Both the position numbers and the translations under genes were made by a program. The notes beneath the pieces were generated by a model. The model was not told where the DNA came from, did not search any database, and saw only the letters and a list, made by a program, of their open reading frames with translations. Positions 50,970 through 61,400 of a stretch of DNA of 64,000 nucleotides are shown here, piece by piece. How positions within the stretch are numbered: the first letter of the stretch is position 1; each line of letters opens with the position of its first letter. This stretch comes from Effusibacillus consociatus (lineage in GTDB: Bacteria; Bacillota; Bacilli; Tumebacillales; Effusibacillaceae): NCBI RefSeq assembly GCF_042652925.1, contig NZ_JBHSHC010000014.1:160195-224194 (forward strand). Reading direction: 5' to 3'.

Positions 50970-51020
50970 CCCATTAAAGTGACGTAAGGCTCCGTAGCAT
51001 AGTCCGAGTACTTTAATGGG
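50970..51020 (+). repeat. Long-range inverted repeat between grpE and dnaK
   Basis: CCCATTAAAGT (50970-50980) and ACTTTAATGGG (51010-51020) are perfect 11-bp complements around a 29-nt loop, with no T tract. It may set mRNA processing or protection of the dnaK transcript; the role is inferred. Confidence 0.6.
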
Positions 51021-51087
51021 GACCCGGAAAACCTCTGGGACTTCGAAGATAATCTATCAGTCAGCATATAATTAGGAGGCTATTCGC

Positions 51088-52908
51088 ATGAGTAAGGTTA
51101 TTGGCATTGACTTAGGTACAACAAACTCCTGTGTTGCCGTAATGGAAGGCGGCGAACCGGTTGTTATCCCGAACGCGGAAGGTGGACGTACTACCCCGTC
51201 CGTGCTTGCAATCAAGAACGGGGAGCGGCTGGTCGGCGACGTGGCAAAACGCCAGGCTGTGACCAACCCGGACAATACGGTCATCTCCATCAAACGCTAT
51301 ATGGGTACCAACCATAAGGAAACGATCGAAGGAAAAGAATACACTCCGCAGGAAATCTCTGCGATGATTCTGCAGAAGCTGAAGGCTGATGCAGAAGCTT
51401 ACTTGGGACAACCGGTAACACAAGCGGTGATTACCGTGCCGGCTTATTTCAATGACTCCCAGCGTCAAGCTACTAAAGATGCGGGTCAAATTGCCGGATT
51501 GGAAGTTCTTCGTATCGTCAACGAGCCGACCGCAGCCGCTTTGGCTTACGGCCTTGACAAAGAAGAAGAAGGAACCATCCTTGTATATGACCTCGGAGGC
51601 GGTACGTTCGACGTTTCGATTCTCGAACTCGGCGACGGCGTATTCGAGGTGAAAGCAACAAGCGGGAACAACCGTCTCGGTGGAGACGATTTTGACGAGC
51701 GTATTATGAAGTTTCTCATTGATACGTTCAAACGCGATACAGGCATTGACCTTTCACAAGACAAGATGGCCATGCAGCGTCTGAAGGATGCGGCTGAAAA
51801 AGCTAAAAAAGAGTTGTCTGGCGTATTAACCACAACGATTTCCCTGCCGTTCATTTCGGCTGACGCTACTGGCCCGAAGCACCTGGAAGTGAATCTGACT
51901 CGTGCCAAATTCGAGGAACTGACTGCGGATTTGGTGGAAGCAACACTTGGACCCACTCGTCAGGCCCTGAGCGATTCAGGCTTGTCTGCAAGCCAGATTG
52001 ACAAAGTGATTCTCGTCGGTGGTTCGACTCGTATTCCGGCAGTGCAAGAGGCAATCAAGAAATTGATCGGCAAAGAGCCGACCAAAGGGGTAAACCCGGA
52101 CGAAGTGGTAGCTGTTGGTGCAGCTATTCAAGCAGGGGTTCTCACCGGGGAAGTAAAAGACGTCCTGCTGCTTGACGTAACTCCGCTCTCGCTCGGGATT
52201 GAAACACTGGGCGGTGTGATGACGAAGCTGATTGAACGCAATACGACAATTCCGACTTCCAAGAGTCAAGTATTCTCGACGGCAGCCGACAACCAAACTT
52301 CCGTGGAAATCCACGTTCTGCAAGGGGAGCGCGAATTCGCTCGCGACAACAAGACGCTCGGCCGCTTTACTTTGACCGACATTCCGCCTGCTCCACGCGG
52401 TATTCCGCAAATCGAAGTTACTTTCGATATCGATGCGAACGGGATTGTAAACGTGTCGGCGAAGGATCTTGGAACCGGCAAGAGCCAGAAGATCACGATC
52501 ACATCTTCATCCGGCCTCAATAAGGATGAAGTGGAGCGTATGGTGAAAGAAGCGGAAATGAATGCGGAAGCAGACCGCAAGCGCCGTGAAGAAGTAGAAA
52601 TTCGCAACAATGCAGACACGCTGGTCTACACCACCGAAAAGACTCTGAAAGATCTCGAAGGCAAGGTGGATCAAGCGGAAGTTGAGAAAGCAAATTCGGC
52701 AAAAGAGAAGCTGAAGGAAGCTTTGAACGGCACCGACATCGAAGCAATCAAGAAAGCGTCGGAAGAACTCAGCCAGGTTGTGCAGCAGTTGTCCATCAAG
52801 TTGTACGAACAGGCTGCACAGGGGCAGCAAGCTGGCGCAGACGCAGGCAAGAAGGATGACACTGTTGTCGATGCCGAATATACTGAGGTAAACGAGGAAA
52901 AGAAGTAA
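51088..52908 (+). CDS. dnaK: Chaperone DnaK (Hsp70)
   Basis: The 606-residue Hsp70 begins KVIGIDLGTTNSCVAVMEGG, has the phosphate loops ILVYDLGGGTFDVSILE and VILVGGSTRIPAVQ, the DVLLLDVTPLSLGIET linker and a substrate-binding domain and lid, ending in an acidic tail (DTVVDAEYTEVNEEKK). RBS AGGAGG. Length is typical of Bacilli. Confidence 0.98.
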   Translation: MSKVIGIDLGTTNSCVAVMEGGEPVVIPNAEGGRTTPSVLAIKNGERLVGDVAKRQAVTNPDNTVISIKRYMGTNHKETIEGKEYTPQEISAMILQKLKADAEAYLGQPVTQAVITVPAYFNDSQRQATKDAGQIAGLEVLRIVNEPTAAALAYGLDKEEEGTILVYDLGGGTFDVSILELGDGVFEVKATSGNNRLGGDDFDERIMKFLIDTFKRDTGIDLSQDKMAMQRLKDAAEKAKKELSGVLTTTISLPFISADATGPKHLEVNLTRAKFEELTADLVEATLGPTRQALSDSGLSASQIDKVILVGGSTRIPAVQEAIKKLIGKEPTKGVNPDEVVAVGAAIQAGVLTGEVKDVLLLDVTPLSLGIETLGGVMTKLIERNTTIPTSKSQVFSTAADNQTSVEIHVLQGEREFARDNKTLGRFTLTDIPPAPRGIPQIEVTFDIDANGIVNVSAKDLGTGKSQKITITSSSGLNKDEVERMVKEAEMNAEADRKRREEVEIRNNADTLVYTTEKTLKDLEGKVDQAEVEKANSAKEKLKEALNGTDIEAIKKASEELSQVVQQLSIKLYEQAAQGQQAGADAGKKDDTVVDAEYTEVNEEKK

Positions 52909-52922
52909 GATAGCAAGCGGCG

Positions 52923-52963
52923 AAAAGTCAAAGTCGCAGGTTTAAATCCCGGCTTTGGCTTTT
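52923..52963 (+). terminator. Hairpin between dnaK and dnaJ
   Basis: AAAAGTCAAAG and CTTTGGCTTTT pair with one wobble. It is followed by few T, so it may only attenuate. Confidence 0.5.
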
Positions 52964-53009
52964 CTTCTGTATGAGATGGAGCTACGCAGTTGAGGAAGGA
53001 GGTCCATTC

Positions 53010-54131
53010 TTGAGTAAGCGCGATTATTATGAAGTTCTTGGTGTCAGCAGGAATGCGACTGAAGACGAAATAAAAAAAGCGTACCGCAAGCTGGCTCGTC
53101 AATACCATCCGGACGTGAACAAGGATGATCCGAACGCGGAGGTTAAATTTAAAGAAGTAACGGAAGCGTACGAAGTGCTGTCCGATAAGGAAAAAAGGTC
53201 TCGGTACGATCAATTCGGCCACGCGGACCCGGGCGCAGGATTTGGCGGCGGCGGTGCCGGCGACTTCGGAGGATTTGGCGATATCTTCGATATGTTCTTT
53301 GGCGGTGGTGGTCGTCAACGAGGACCGCGCAGAGGAGCCGACCTTCAGTATAATCTACAGATCGAGTTTGAAGAAGCGGCGAAAGGCACCGAGAAAGAGA
53401 TTGAGATTCCGCGAACGGAAGAATGTCCAACCTGTCACGGTTCCGGCGCGAAACCGGGTACCCACCCGGATACCTGTTCTGTCTGTCGGGGAACAGGTAC
53501 GCAGGAACAGATTATCAATACACCGCTTGGCCGTATGGTGAACCGTCGTCCCTGCCAAGCGTGCGGCGGTGACGGAAAAATCATTAAGAACCCGTGTACG
53601 CAGTGCCACGGAAACGGTTCGATCAAAGTTCGAAAGCGGATCCATGTGAAGATCCCCGCTGGTGTTGACACAGGGAATCGAATTCGAATCAGTGGGGCAG
53701 GGGAAACGGGTGACAAAGGAGCGCCACCGGGCGATCTCTTTGTTGTGATTTACGTTCGGGAACACAGATTCTTTGACCGCGACGGAGATGACATCTTCTG
53801 CCGGGTGCCGATCAGCTTCGTGCAGGCGGCGCTGGGCGACGAAATTGAGGTTGAAACACTGGACGGCAAAGTGAAGCTGCGGATCCCCGAGGGGACCCAG
53901 ACAGGAACCTCGTTCCGTCTTCGCGGGAAAGGCATGCCGCGTATAAACAGCAGCTACCGCGGTGACCAGCACGTTCGTGTGATTGTCGTCACGCCAACGG
54001 ATTTGACGGAAAAACAACGGGACATTTTGCGGCAGCTTGGAGATGAATTGGGCGTAAAGCCATCCGAACAGCAAAAGACCTTCTTCGAGAAAGTCAAAGA
54101 TGCGGCGAAAGACGCGTTGAATTGGGATTAG
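53010..54131 (+). CDS. dnaJ: Chaperone DnaJ (Hsp40)
   Basis: The 373-residue cochaperone has the J domain (DYYEVLGVSRNATEDEIKKA, with HPD), a Gly/Phe linker (about residues 75-105), four CxxCxGxG-type zinc repeats (CPTCHGSG, CSVCRGTG, CQACGGDG, CTQCHGNG) and a C-terminal substrate domain. The start is TTG at 53010, which has AAGGAGG upstream. It ends the heat-shock operon. Confidence 0.97.
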   Translation: MSKRDYYEVLGVSRNATEDEIKKAYRKLARQYHPDVNKDDPNAEVKFKEVTEAYEVLSDKEKRSRYDQFGHADPGAGFGGGGAGDFGGFGDIFDMFFGGGGRQRGPRRGADLQYNLQIEFEEAAKGTEKEIEIPRTEECPTCHGSGAKPGTHPDTCSVCRGTGTQEQIINTPLGRMVNRRPCQACGGDGKIIKNPCTQCHGNGSIKVRKRIHVKIPAGVDTGNRIRISGAGETGDKGAPPGDLFVVIYVREHRFFDRDGDDIFCRVPISFVQAALGDEIEVETLDGKVKLRIPEGTQTGTSFRLRGKGMPRINSSYRGDQHVRVIVVTPTDLTEKQRDILRQLGDELGVKPSEQQKTFFEKVKDAAKDALNWD

Positions 54132-54141
54132 GGAAAAATAG

Positions 54142-54180
54142 GGGGAAGGCGTTCTCTGAACGACTTCCCCTTGTTTTTTT
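54142..54180 (+). terminator. Terminator of the heat-shock operon
   Basis: GGGGAAG...GTT and AAC...CTTCCCC form a stem followed by TTGTTTTTTT. Confidence 0.92.
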
Positions 54181-54270
54181 GTGACTAAAATCGCTTAGCA
54201 CAACATGGTTGTTTCGTGTATGCTTTTGGTAGAGCGAGAAGATTGAAGTATTGAATCGGGAAGTGGAAAT

Positions 54271-54639
54271 ATGGAAAAGGAAAAGACCGTAGATTCAAAA
54301 TACGTTCAACAACATCTTGCAAATGAACGAACCTTTCTGGCGTGGATACGGACAAGCATAACGATTGTTGGGCTTGGCTTCCTGGCAGCAGGAGTGGTGT
54401 TTCGATCAACCCCGTATACGCATTTGGCCAATACCATTTCGGCTGTTGTTGGTATTGGTTCGGTTATTCTTGGAAGCCTGGTGTTCGCGTTCGCCACGAA
54501 AGATTATTATGAGAAGCGAAAGGGGATCAATACTGAAACGTTTCGGGCTCCAAGTAAAATCGTTTCGTTTATTTTCGTCAGTTTGATGTTAATCAACACC
54601 TGTTTGATACTTGTCGTTGCCGTATTGTTGTTTTATTGA
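54271..54639 (+). CDS. DUF202 family membrane protein (YidH type)
   Basis: The 122-residue protein begins with the DUF202 signature, QQHLANERTFLAWIRTSITI, and has three membrane helices at about residues 30-50, 60-83 and 98-120. Function is unknown. The ribosome site is weak. It has its own upstream region after the dnaJ terminator. Confidence 0.85.
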   Translation: MEKEKTVDSKYVQQHLANERTFLAWIRTSITIVGLGFLAAGVVFRSTPYTHLANTISAVVGIGSVILGSLVFAFATKDYYEKRKGINTETFRAPSKIVSFIFVSLMLINTCLILVVAVLLFY

Positions 54640-54681
54640 TTAAGGTGTGAATCAAATATTTCTGGAAGGGATGCAAAAGAA

Positions 54682-55095
54682 ATGAGTTTCGCAAAAATGC
54701 TGTGCCCTTTTGTTCTAGCTGGTTTGGTGGCTCTACCGGGGTGCGGCTCCAATCAAGAGGATCACAGCAGACATGCAGACCACCCACAAAAATTAACGAT
54801 CGAATTCACTACTAATCCCAAGGAGATCCAACCAGGCAAGGAAGTTGAGCTGATTGCCCGGGTGTCCAAGGGCAGTGAACCTGTCAAAGATGCCGACGTG
54901 GATTTGGAGATCTGGCGGGACGGAACTGAAAAACATGAAATGCTGGAAACCAAGCCGGATAAAAAAGGGGCTTATCATCTCAAGAAAACCTTCCCTGAAG
55001 CGGGGTTATATCATGTAACGATCCATACTACTACAAGCGAAATTCATCAGATGCCAACGGTGGATTTTCAAGTAGGTCAGAGTACCGGCAAATGA
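54682..55095 (+). CDS. YtkA-like lipoprotein
   Basis: The 137-residue lipoprotein has a lipobox LVALPGC (cysteine about residue 21) and a beta-rich domain with PGKEVELIARVSKGSEPVKD, DVDLEIWRDG and a C-terminal GLYHVTIHTTTSEIHQMP, as in YtkA/FixH-type proteins linked to copper or oxidase assembly. A histidine cluster (DHSRHADH) follows the cysteine. The stop overlaps the next ATG by four bases. Confidence 0.75.
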   Translation: MSFAKMLCPFVLAGLVALPGCGSNQEDHSRHADHPQKLTIEFTTNPKEIQPGKEVELIARVSKGSEPVKDADVDLEIWRDGTEKHEMLETKPDKKGAYHLKKTFPEAGLYHVTIHTTTSEIHQMPTVDFQVGQSTGK

Positions 55096-55859
55096 TCGAT
55101 CAAGTGGAGATCCCGGAGTTCCACCCCTATGCAGAGCTTTTTCTCGTGACGTATCTTTCTCAAGGCCTGCGGGTAAAGGGCTATCTCGCGATTCCGGCTG
55201 GGGAAGGGCCTTTTCCTTTGTTGGTCTATTGCCGCGGCGGAATCCGAAATGTGGGAATGACACGGTTGGCTTGGGTAAGCCGGTTCGTGAGTGAGGGGTA
55301 TATCGTGTTTGCTCCCTTTTATCGGGGAAACCGAGGAGGAGAAGGACGAGAGGATTTTGGCGGGGAGGATCGTCATGATGTTCTGGACGCTCTGTCTTGG
55401 CTCAGTGAACTTTCTCAAGTTAACAAGAGTGAAATTCATCTGTTTGGATTTTCCAGGGGAGCGATTATGGCTCTATTTGCAGCAATGGAGTTTCCTTTTG
55501 TCAAATCGGTGATTGTCTGGGGCGGTGTGTCGGATCTGGCTTTAACCTACGAAGAACGGATCGATTTACGGCGGATGCTAAAAAGAGTGGTCGGCGATTC
55601 CCCGCAAAAAGTACCTGAAGCCTACGCGTGGCGATCTCCAATCTACCGTGTCGATGAATTGTCATGCCCTGTTTTACTCGTGCATGGAACCAAGGATGAA
55701 CAGGTGGGAATTGAACATTCGCTTCGACTTGCAGCCGCCCTGAAAGATAACGGAAAGACATACACCTGCCTGTTCTATGAAGGGTGGGGGCATTTCTTTT
55801 CCGCTGCCGTTTGGGAAGAGGCATTCTCCCGAATGTTTCAATGGTGCAGAGGTCAGTGA
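55092..55859 (+). CDS. Alpha/beta hydrolase, prolyl oligopeptidase (S9) type
   Basis: The 255-residue hydrolase has the nucleophile elbow FGFSRGAIMALFA (GxSxG) near residue 121, the Asp in LLVHGTKDEQVG and the His in YEGWGHFF. It has no propeller domain, so it is a short S9-like peptidase or esterase. Its ATG overlaps the lipoprotein stop (ATGA), so the two are translationally coupled. Confidence 0.85.
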   Translation: MIDQVEIPEFHPYAELFLVTYLSQGLRVKGYLAIPAGEGPFPLLVYCRGGIRNVGMTRLAWVSRFVSEGYIVFAPFYRGNRGGEGREDFGGEDRHDVLDALSWLSELSQVNKSEIHLFGFSRGAIMALFAAMEFPFVKSVIVWGGVSDLALTYEERIDLRRMLKRVVGDSPQKVPEAYAWRSPIYRVDELSCPVLLVHGTKDEQVGIEHSLRLAAALKDNGKTYTCLFYEGWGHFFSAAVWEEAFSRMFQWCRGQ

Positions 55860-55957
55860 CGAAATGTCGATCAGATAAAACATAAAATGTTCCAAATTGG
55901 TTGGGGACTATCGTACAGTATTATACAATCCGTCTTAATCTCTAAGCGGCGGGTGTT

Positions 55958-56230
55958 TCAACGGGGATCGAGGGTCGGTAGTTTCGTCGCTTTTTCGAGG
56001 GCTTCCAAGAGCTCAAAGGCTTCCTCGTTAGAAGATCCGCACATATCTTCCGAAGGTTGCAAATTGCGGCAGACAGCTGGGCGCTCGGGTTTGCCAAACA
56101 AGCCACATTTGTATTCGGTTGTAAGGTGTACGCAAGGGACACCGGCCGGTTTCCCTCCGGGCATTCCGGGAATAGGAGAAGAGATAGAGATGACAATACA
56201 ACAAGCTCCACACCCTCCACGGCAATCCAA
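55958..56230 (-). CDS. YkgJ family cysteine cluster protein
   Basis: The 90-residue protein has the CGACC start (MDCRGGCGACCIVI) and further cysteines in GVPCVHL, KCGLFGKPERPAVCRNL and SEDMCG, the metal-binding pattern of the YkgJ/UPF0153 family. Function is unknown. The TTG start follows GAGAGGGGGG at 8 bp. Confidence 0.75.
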   Translation of the reverse strand: MDCRGGCGACCIVISISSPIPGMPGGKPAGVPCVHLTTEYKCGLFGKPERPAVCRNLQPSEDMCGSSNEEAFELLEALEKATKLPTLDPR

Positions 56231-56601
56231 AATTCAGCCCCCCTCTCTTTCATTGAGCATTTATCCATCACCACTTTATTGGTTCATTATAACATGTTTG
56301 TTTTGTGCTAGATATCACAGTTAGGGATATTGTTGCATTGAATGAAGCTTTTATTAGTGAAAATCATGTTTATTTCATTAAGGAGTTTCCAAACTTCTTC
56401 GAAAGTCAGGGGCTCAATATGCCATACAAAAATAATATTGCCTACATGATCGATGGCTTTGGTCAGACAACCTTTAAAGTAAACGGCTGAGTTTTTACCC
56501 AGACCGGCGAACCTCTCGATTGGGACGGGATGCAGTGCGGGAAGCAGCTTATCTCTGGAACAACCTGATAGGATATCCGGAAAGGAAAGACTTAGCACCT
56601 A
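56231..56601. other. Gap without a supportable gene
   Basis: Short open frames exist on both strands (56305-56490 plus, 56308-56598 minus) but neither has a good ribosome site or a recognisable product. The minus-strand frame ends with hydrophilic residues and could be a gene relic. Confidence 0.4.
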
Positions 56602-57720
56602 TTACTTTTCTTCATCACCGATCAAATCTTTCATATGCTTCTGCCAAGCGGGGACTATCGTTTCACTTCCGCTTTCGATCCGCTCAATTGCCAGTTTCAC
56701 CTGCAGCCTTACTTCAAACTCCGGATCATCTAATGCTTCCCGCAATGCAGAAAGCACAGATTTGTCGCCGACTTCGTAGAGAAAGCGAGCTGCACGCCAC
56801 CTTACAATTTTACTGGGATCTTTCAGAGCTTCCGTCATTACGGGAATTGCCTCCTGTTCACCTCGATCTGACAAAGCATCTCCGGCAGTTCGGCGTACTG
56901 CAACTGATTGGTCTTTCAATGCTTTTATCAAGTGCGGTACGACCTCATCATCCTCAATGCTTCCCATATAAGCAGTTGCAAGACGCCGTACGGACTGGCT
57001 GGTATCCTGCATTGCTTGGATCAGGAGGGGGAGGATTTCGGCGGAGGGTTCCATTTGTTCAAGTGCCGCATAGCGTTTTGCAGGATCCGGTTCAGTCGGA
57101 GTATAATTTCCGAATTCAACTGATTCTGTTACTGCAGCGGTTTGGTTTAAAGCTTGGCTCAATAGACGATCCAGCGTAGCATCATCATATTTGGCTGACA
57201 GTTCCGAAACAACTTCTTCCCCAATTTCTTGTGAGACACCGTAACGGATCCCTTGCGGAATCCATTGCCGTTCTTTCAAGAAATCAGCGGAAGCCGAAGC
57301 TGCCTGACTTGCTCTTATTGTGAATCGATCCGGAAGGGAAAAACGATCGTCTGCCGTTTCCGTAAGTACTTTAACCTGCATAGGGATCCCACTTATCATT
57401 TGGACAAACACCTTTGCAGATCCATATGGGTCATTTTCATAAGAATGCAATTGTGACGGCAAGGCACTGTCAAAAATTGCTTTGATCTGCGTCAAAATCG
57501 ACTCCCAACCTTGTTTTGGACTCCGTTCGATGGCGAGAAAATCCATTGCATGAAAGACACTTTTAACTCCTGATATTTTCAGGATGTCTTGTATAAAACG
57601 CGGGGCATTCGCGATTTCACTTTGCGAAAATGTTTTGTGAATCCCTTGTGGGAGGCATTCGTCCAGTGTGATTTTCATACTGTTGGGATTGGGCGTGGGT
57701 TCAATTGACTTGATCTTCAC
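56602..57720 (-). CDS. Nfu-N/HEAT-repeat protein (YpgR/CvfC-like)
   Basis: The 372-residue protein has an N-terminal Nfu-like scaffold domain (KIKSIEPTPNPNSMKITLDE, ISGVKSVFHAMDFLAIER) and, from about residue 205, HEAT or PBS-lyase repeats (LPLLIQAMQDTSQSVRRLA; VPHLIKALKDQSVAVRRTA; IPVMTEALKDPSKIVRWRA; LSALREALDDPEFEVRLQV). This architecture matches B. subtilis YpgR and S. aureus CvfC. The Nfu domain lacks the CxxC cluster motif, so scaffolding by repeats is likelier than cluster transfer. Confidence 0.85.
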   Translation of the reverse strand: MKIKSIEPTPNPNSMKITLDECLPQGIHKTFSQSEIANAPRFIQDILKISGVKSVFHAMDFLAIERSPKQGWESILTQIKAIFDSALPSQLHSYENDPYGSAKVFVQMISGIPMQVKVLTETADDRFSLPDRFTIRASQAASASADFLKERQWIPQGIRYGVSQEIGEEVVSELSAKYDDATLDRLLSQALNQTAAVTESVEFGNYTPTEPDPAKRYAALEQMEPSAEILPLLIQAMQDTSQSVRRLATAYMGSIEDDEVVPHLIKALKDQSVAVRRTAGDALSDRGEQEAIPVMTEALKDPSKIVRWRAARFLYEVGDKSVLSALREALDDPEFEVRLQVKLAIERIESGSETIVPAWQKHMKDLIGDEEK

Positions 57721-57917
57721 AATAGTTCCCCCCGATATTCTGGAATGGTGCCTTTATTATATTATATTCCAGTCCAAACTTGTTCGCTAACGGGGAGGAT
57801 ACTCCACAAAAAAGGCGAACATTGCCTGTATTGAATTTTGTTTACAAGACTTTATGTCCAAAATCGTTATAATGCCTGGGGGCGCGTATTAATTAATGTT
57901 AATAAGGAGAGATTTAG

Positions 57918-58334
57918 ATGTCATTGGTTGCAAATTCAAAAACATTGGGTGTTTCCATTGAATGTCCACCCGAAAAGGTTTATGAATTCATTTCAGACCC
58001 CGAAAACCTTCCCAAATGGGCCACAGCGTTCTGTAAGTCAGTCACAAAATCAGATGGTGAGTGGATTGTGGAAACACCAGATGGTCCGATGAAAATCAGG
58101 TTCGTAGAAAGGAATAAGTTCGGGGCGCTGGATCACTACGTGAGTCCGATGCCAGGACAAGAGATCTTGAATCCCATGCGGGTTATACCGAATGGCTCCG
58201 GGAGTGAAGTAATTTTTACACTGTTTCAGCTCCCTGGTATGTCAGATGATAAGTATTTGGAGGATGCCGGATTGGTAGAGAGGGATTTAAGAACCTTGAA
58301 AAACGTACTCGAGGGCGATTTCAACAATTCTTAA
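57918..58334 (+). CDS. SRPBCC family protein (polyketide cyclase-like fold)
   Basis: The 138-residue protein starts SIECPPEKVYEFISDPENLPKWA, the mark of the SRPBCC/START-like fold that binds hydrophobic ligands. No enzyme activity can be assigned. RBS AAGGAGAG. A TATAAT box lies at 57868-57873. Confidence 0.8.
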   Translation: MSLVANSKTLGVSIECPPEKVYEFISDPENLPKWATAFCKSVTKSDGEWIVETPDGPMKIRFVERNKFGALDHYVSPMPGQEILNPMRVIPNGSGSEVIFTLFQLPGMSDDKYLEDAGLVERDLRTLKNVLEGDFNNS

Positions 58335-58345
58335 TAATGCTCAAC

Positions 58346-58389
58346 ATCACAACAACCCAAGGGACTTTTCTCTTGGGTTGTTGTGATTT
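58346..58389. terminator. Bidirectional terminator between convergent genes
   Basis: ATCACAACAACCCAAG and CTTGGGTTGTTGTGAT form a perfect 16-bp stem between the SRPBCC gene and the amylopullulanase gene. Confidence 0.8.
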
Positions 58390-58401
58390 CACAATCCGTT
58401 C

Positions 58402-61400
58402 TCACTGTCTGGTAACGGTAATTTTCTTCGTTTCAGTCGAAAAGCCTTCTGCAGTAAAATGTACGGTAATCTGGTTGATTCCCGGTTGCAGGGGGACGAT
58501 CGTGGAGAAATCACCGTTGTCAGTTGCTGTGACCGCAACGTTATTGACTGTCACCCTGGAATTCGGAATGGTATTTCCCTTCACAGCAATTTCAGCCGAT
58601 GTAGTTACCGTTCCACTTGCAGGTTCGGTAACAACCAGGTTCATATCTCTCCAGCGGGCCACCGTATCCTGGACCACCATCGTGCCGTTGCCGGAATCCC
58701 GGACCACCAAGAGACGGTTATAGACTTCCTGCCCGTTGCCGTCCTTTTCTACACGATCCCAACTGCCGCGCGCGTACTTGTATTGAATCTGCATTCCTTC
58801 TTCGAGGGTTACTGTTTTCTCCCAAATGTCATTGCCTTTGTACTCGAATTGATAATCGGATGCACCAGGATTCCAGGCGGCTCCCGGGAACTCTCCGGCC
58901 ACATGTACCGGGAAGTTGGTTCCTGTATAGTAGGGGACGGTTACACGGAACGTGACTTTCACCGGTACTACATTCGGTGTGATGGACACAGTATTCGAGT
59001 CGGTCCGGTTGTAAGCAGCATCAACTGCCACTACTTTGTATTCATATGCGGTTCCGTTCACAACCGTTGTGTCAACGAATGAGGCGGCTTCCGCTCCTAC
59101 ACGCGCCACTTCACGGAACGAAGTTTCTCCCGCTGCTTGTCTTACAACATGGAACGCAACGATGTCATCCTTTGCCGGAACCGCCCATTCCAGGGTTACA
59201 CGCGTATTCTGGACCCCTTTGTGGGAAGAGGTGGGAGCGGGAGGTGCGGTTGTGTCGGTGTTCGCTATGACAGGAACTGACCGGACATCGTCTTTCCCGT
59301 CCTTGCTTCCATATTGGGTTTGTGACGGAATCACCCAATCCGTATTCGTCGTTGATAAACCTTTCGTCGAGAAGCGGAACCCGTAGTACCAGGTCCCCAC
59401 CCGATCCGGGGTAAACGTACCGGCATACTTGTCGTTATTTCCCGCTTCCCCTGCGAAAGTGGCAGCAGTCCAAGTCCAGTCGCTGCGATCCTGTATTTGG
59501 CCATATCCGAATTCTACAACCAGATTTTGAGCGGGTCCCGCTTGATTTGTAATCCCGTCCACCCAGATTTCAAGACCGGCGTCTGTGATAGCGTTGGTGT
59601 ATCCGATCATATGATCCGTATTTTTGCCTGTTAGATTACCCGCCCAACCAACTTGTGCATAAGGCACCGCGGTTGCCTCGTTCGAGTACACACTCTGGTT
59701 GCCTGCTTCGTCCACAGCCACTATCACATACGTATATGCTTGGCCGGGCTCGATTGGCTGCTCGCTGTAAACCGTTGTATTCACATTTGCTACTCGCTCA
59801 TAGCTTCCTCCCGCAACGGTGGAACGATAGATCGTATAACGCACCGCATCTTTTACAGCAGTCCAGGTGAGATTCACTTTCTTCGTGTTTTCTGTGTCAA
59901 CTGCTGCCTTCAAGTCAGAAATCTGTTGGGGCGGGAGGAGATCCTGACCTTTTTTCGCGATCAAAATGGACCCGTGCATACCACCTGCTTGAACCGTGAG
60001 TTTGCCGCCTGTCACAGTGTACTCCTTGCGATTGTTCAGCTCATCCACGAAGACAAGGCCGTCCCGGGCAAATTGCGAAACATCGATTTCCACCGTTTTT
60101 TCCTGATCTTTGTTGATCAGTACTATCGCTTTGCCGTTGACATCTTTGATGCGGATTTTTTCATTGGTGTCATAGTTGGTGATGTACTCGGTCCGGCCAA
60201 GAGCGTCTTTGTCACCAACCAGACTGCGTCCAATTGCATACGTTTTTTGATCCGCGTAGAGGGTTTTGAGGTCCCCTGTTTTCAATATCTGATTCTGATT
60301 GCGAATGGCCGTGAGTTTCTTATAGAACTCAAGCAATGGCTTGTCAATTTTATCCCATTGAACGGAACGGCGATCATCCGGATCGTCATATCCGGTCATG
60401 CCCATTTCATCCCCGTAATAGGTGGTCGGTGCGCCCGGATAGCCCATCTGCAAAATCCAGGTCAGCTTTAACCGGTCATTCGCCGATTGATTGCGTGCCT
60501 GAATTTGTTCGGGAGTGAGGCCTTTGAACTTATCCGGATGCATTACACCCGGTTCAAGATCGCCATACACCCGTTTAATTCGCATGGTGTCATGCGACCC
60601 CATCAGATTCATCAAGGCATAGAATGCTTCCTTCGGATAATCCTCATAGATTTCCGTCAAACGCACATCCAATTCCTGCGCGTTGATGGGGGAGTGGTTG
60701 ATGTCCGTGTCGTTAAACGGCTGATCCAACATGAAATCGATTACAGCATTGCGGAAGCGATAGTTCATGGTGGAATCGAATTTATCTCCCAGGAAATCAT
60801 GGGATGCGTCACCCCAGTTTTCCGCAAGCATGATCGGTTCTCCGTTGGGGAATTTCAGCTTGCCGGGGGTGTCTTTGTCAATGCCTTTTAAGTAACTGCG
60901 GAATTCCCGCCAGAAGTTATCTGCCACTTCAGGGGAAACGTCCAGACGCCACCCGCTGCTGCCCATTTTCACCCACTGACGGGCAATGGATTCGTTGTTA
61001 CGGATAATGTAATCTCCGAAATTCAGCCCTGTTTTGCCGCCTGCATTCAACTCGCTGCCGTTAACCGATTTGATGACAGGCAGGCTGTCATAGCCCCACC
61101 ATCCTTCATAGGAACCGTCAGGCTTGATGTCAAACCATTCTTCGTAAGGGGAGTGGTGGATTGCAGGATCCCAAGCAGGGACCTCTGCTTGTTCCTCCGC
61201 AGAAAGCTTATCCCGGTTCTTCATCCTCCAAGCCTGGTACGCGCCGATATTCTGATTCCGGGCTTTCTCATCATTGCCCCAGTAAGCGAGGTTGTTAAAG
61301 AACTTTCCGTAACGGTCGAAGTAAATGCTGTCGTCGCCTACATGATTAAATACACCATCAAGAATAATCGTCATGCCGCGTTCTTTGGCTTCTTTGGCAA

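Noticed and set aside
56305..56598. Overlapping short frames on both strands as genes
   Set aside because: Neither has a ribosome site or known similarity; described only as an unassigned gap.
59653..60471. 272-residue plus-strand frame inside the amylopullulanase gene
   Set aside because: It is antisense to GH13 and Fn3 coding sequence, has no ribosome site, and its composition looks like a shadow.
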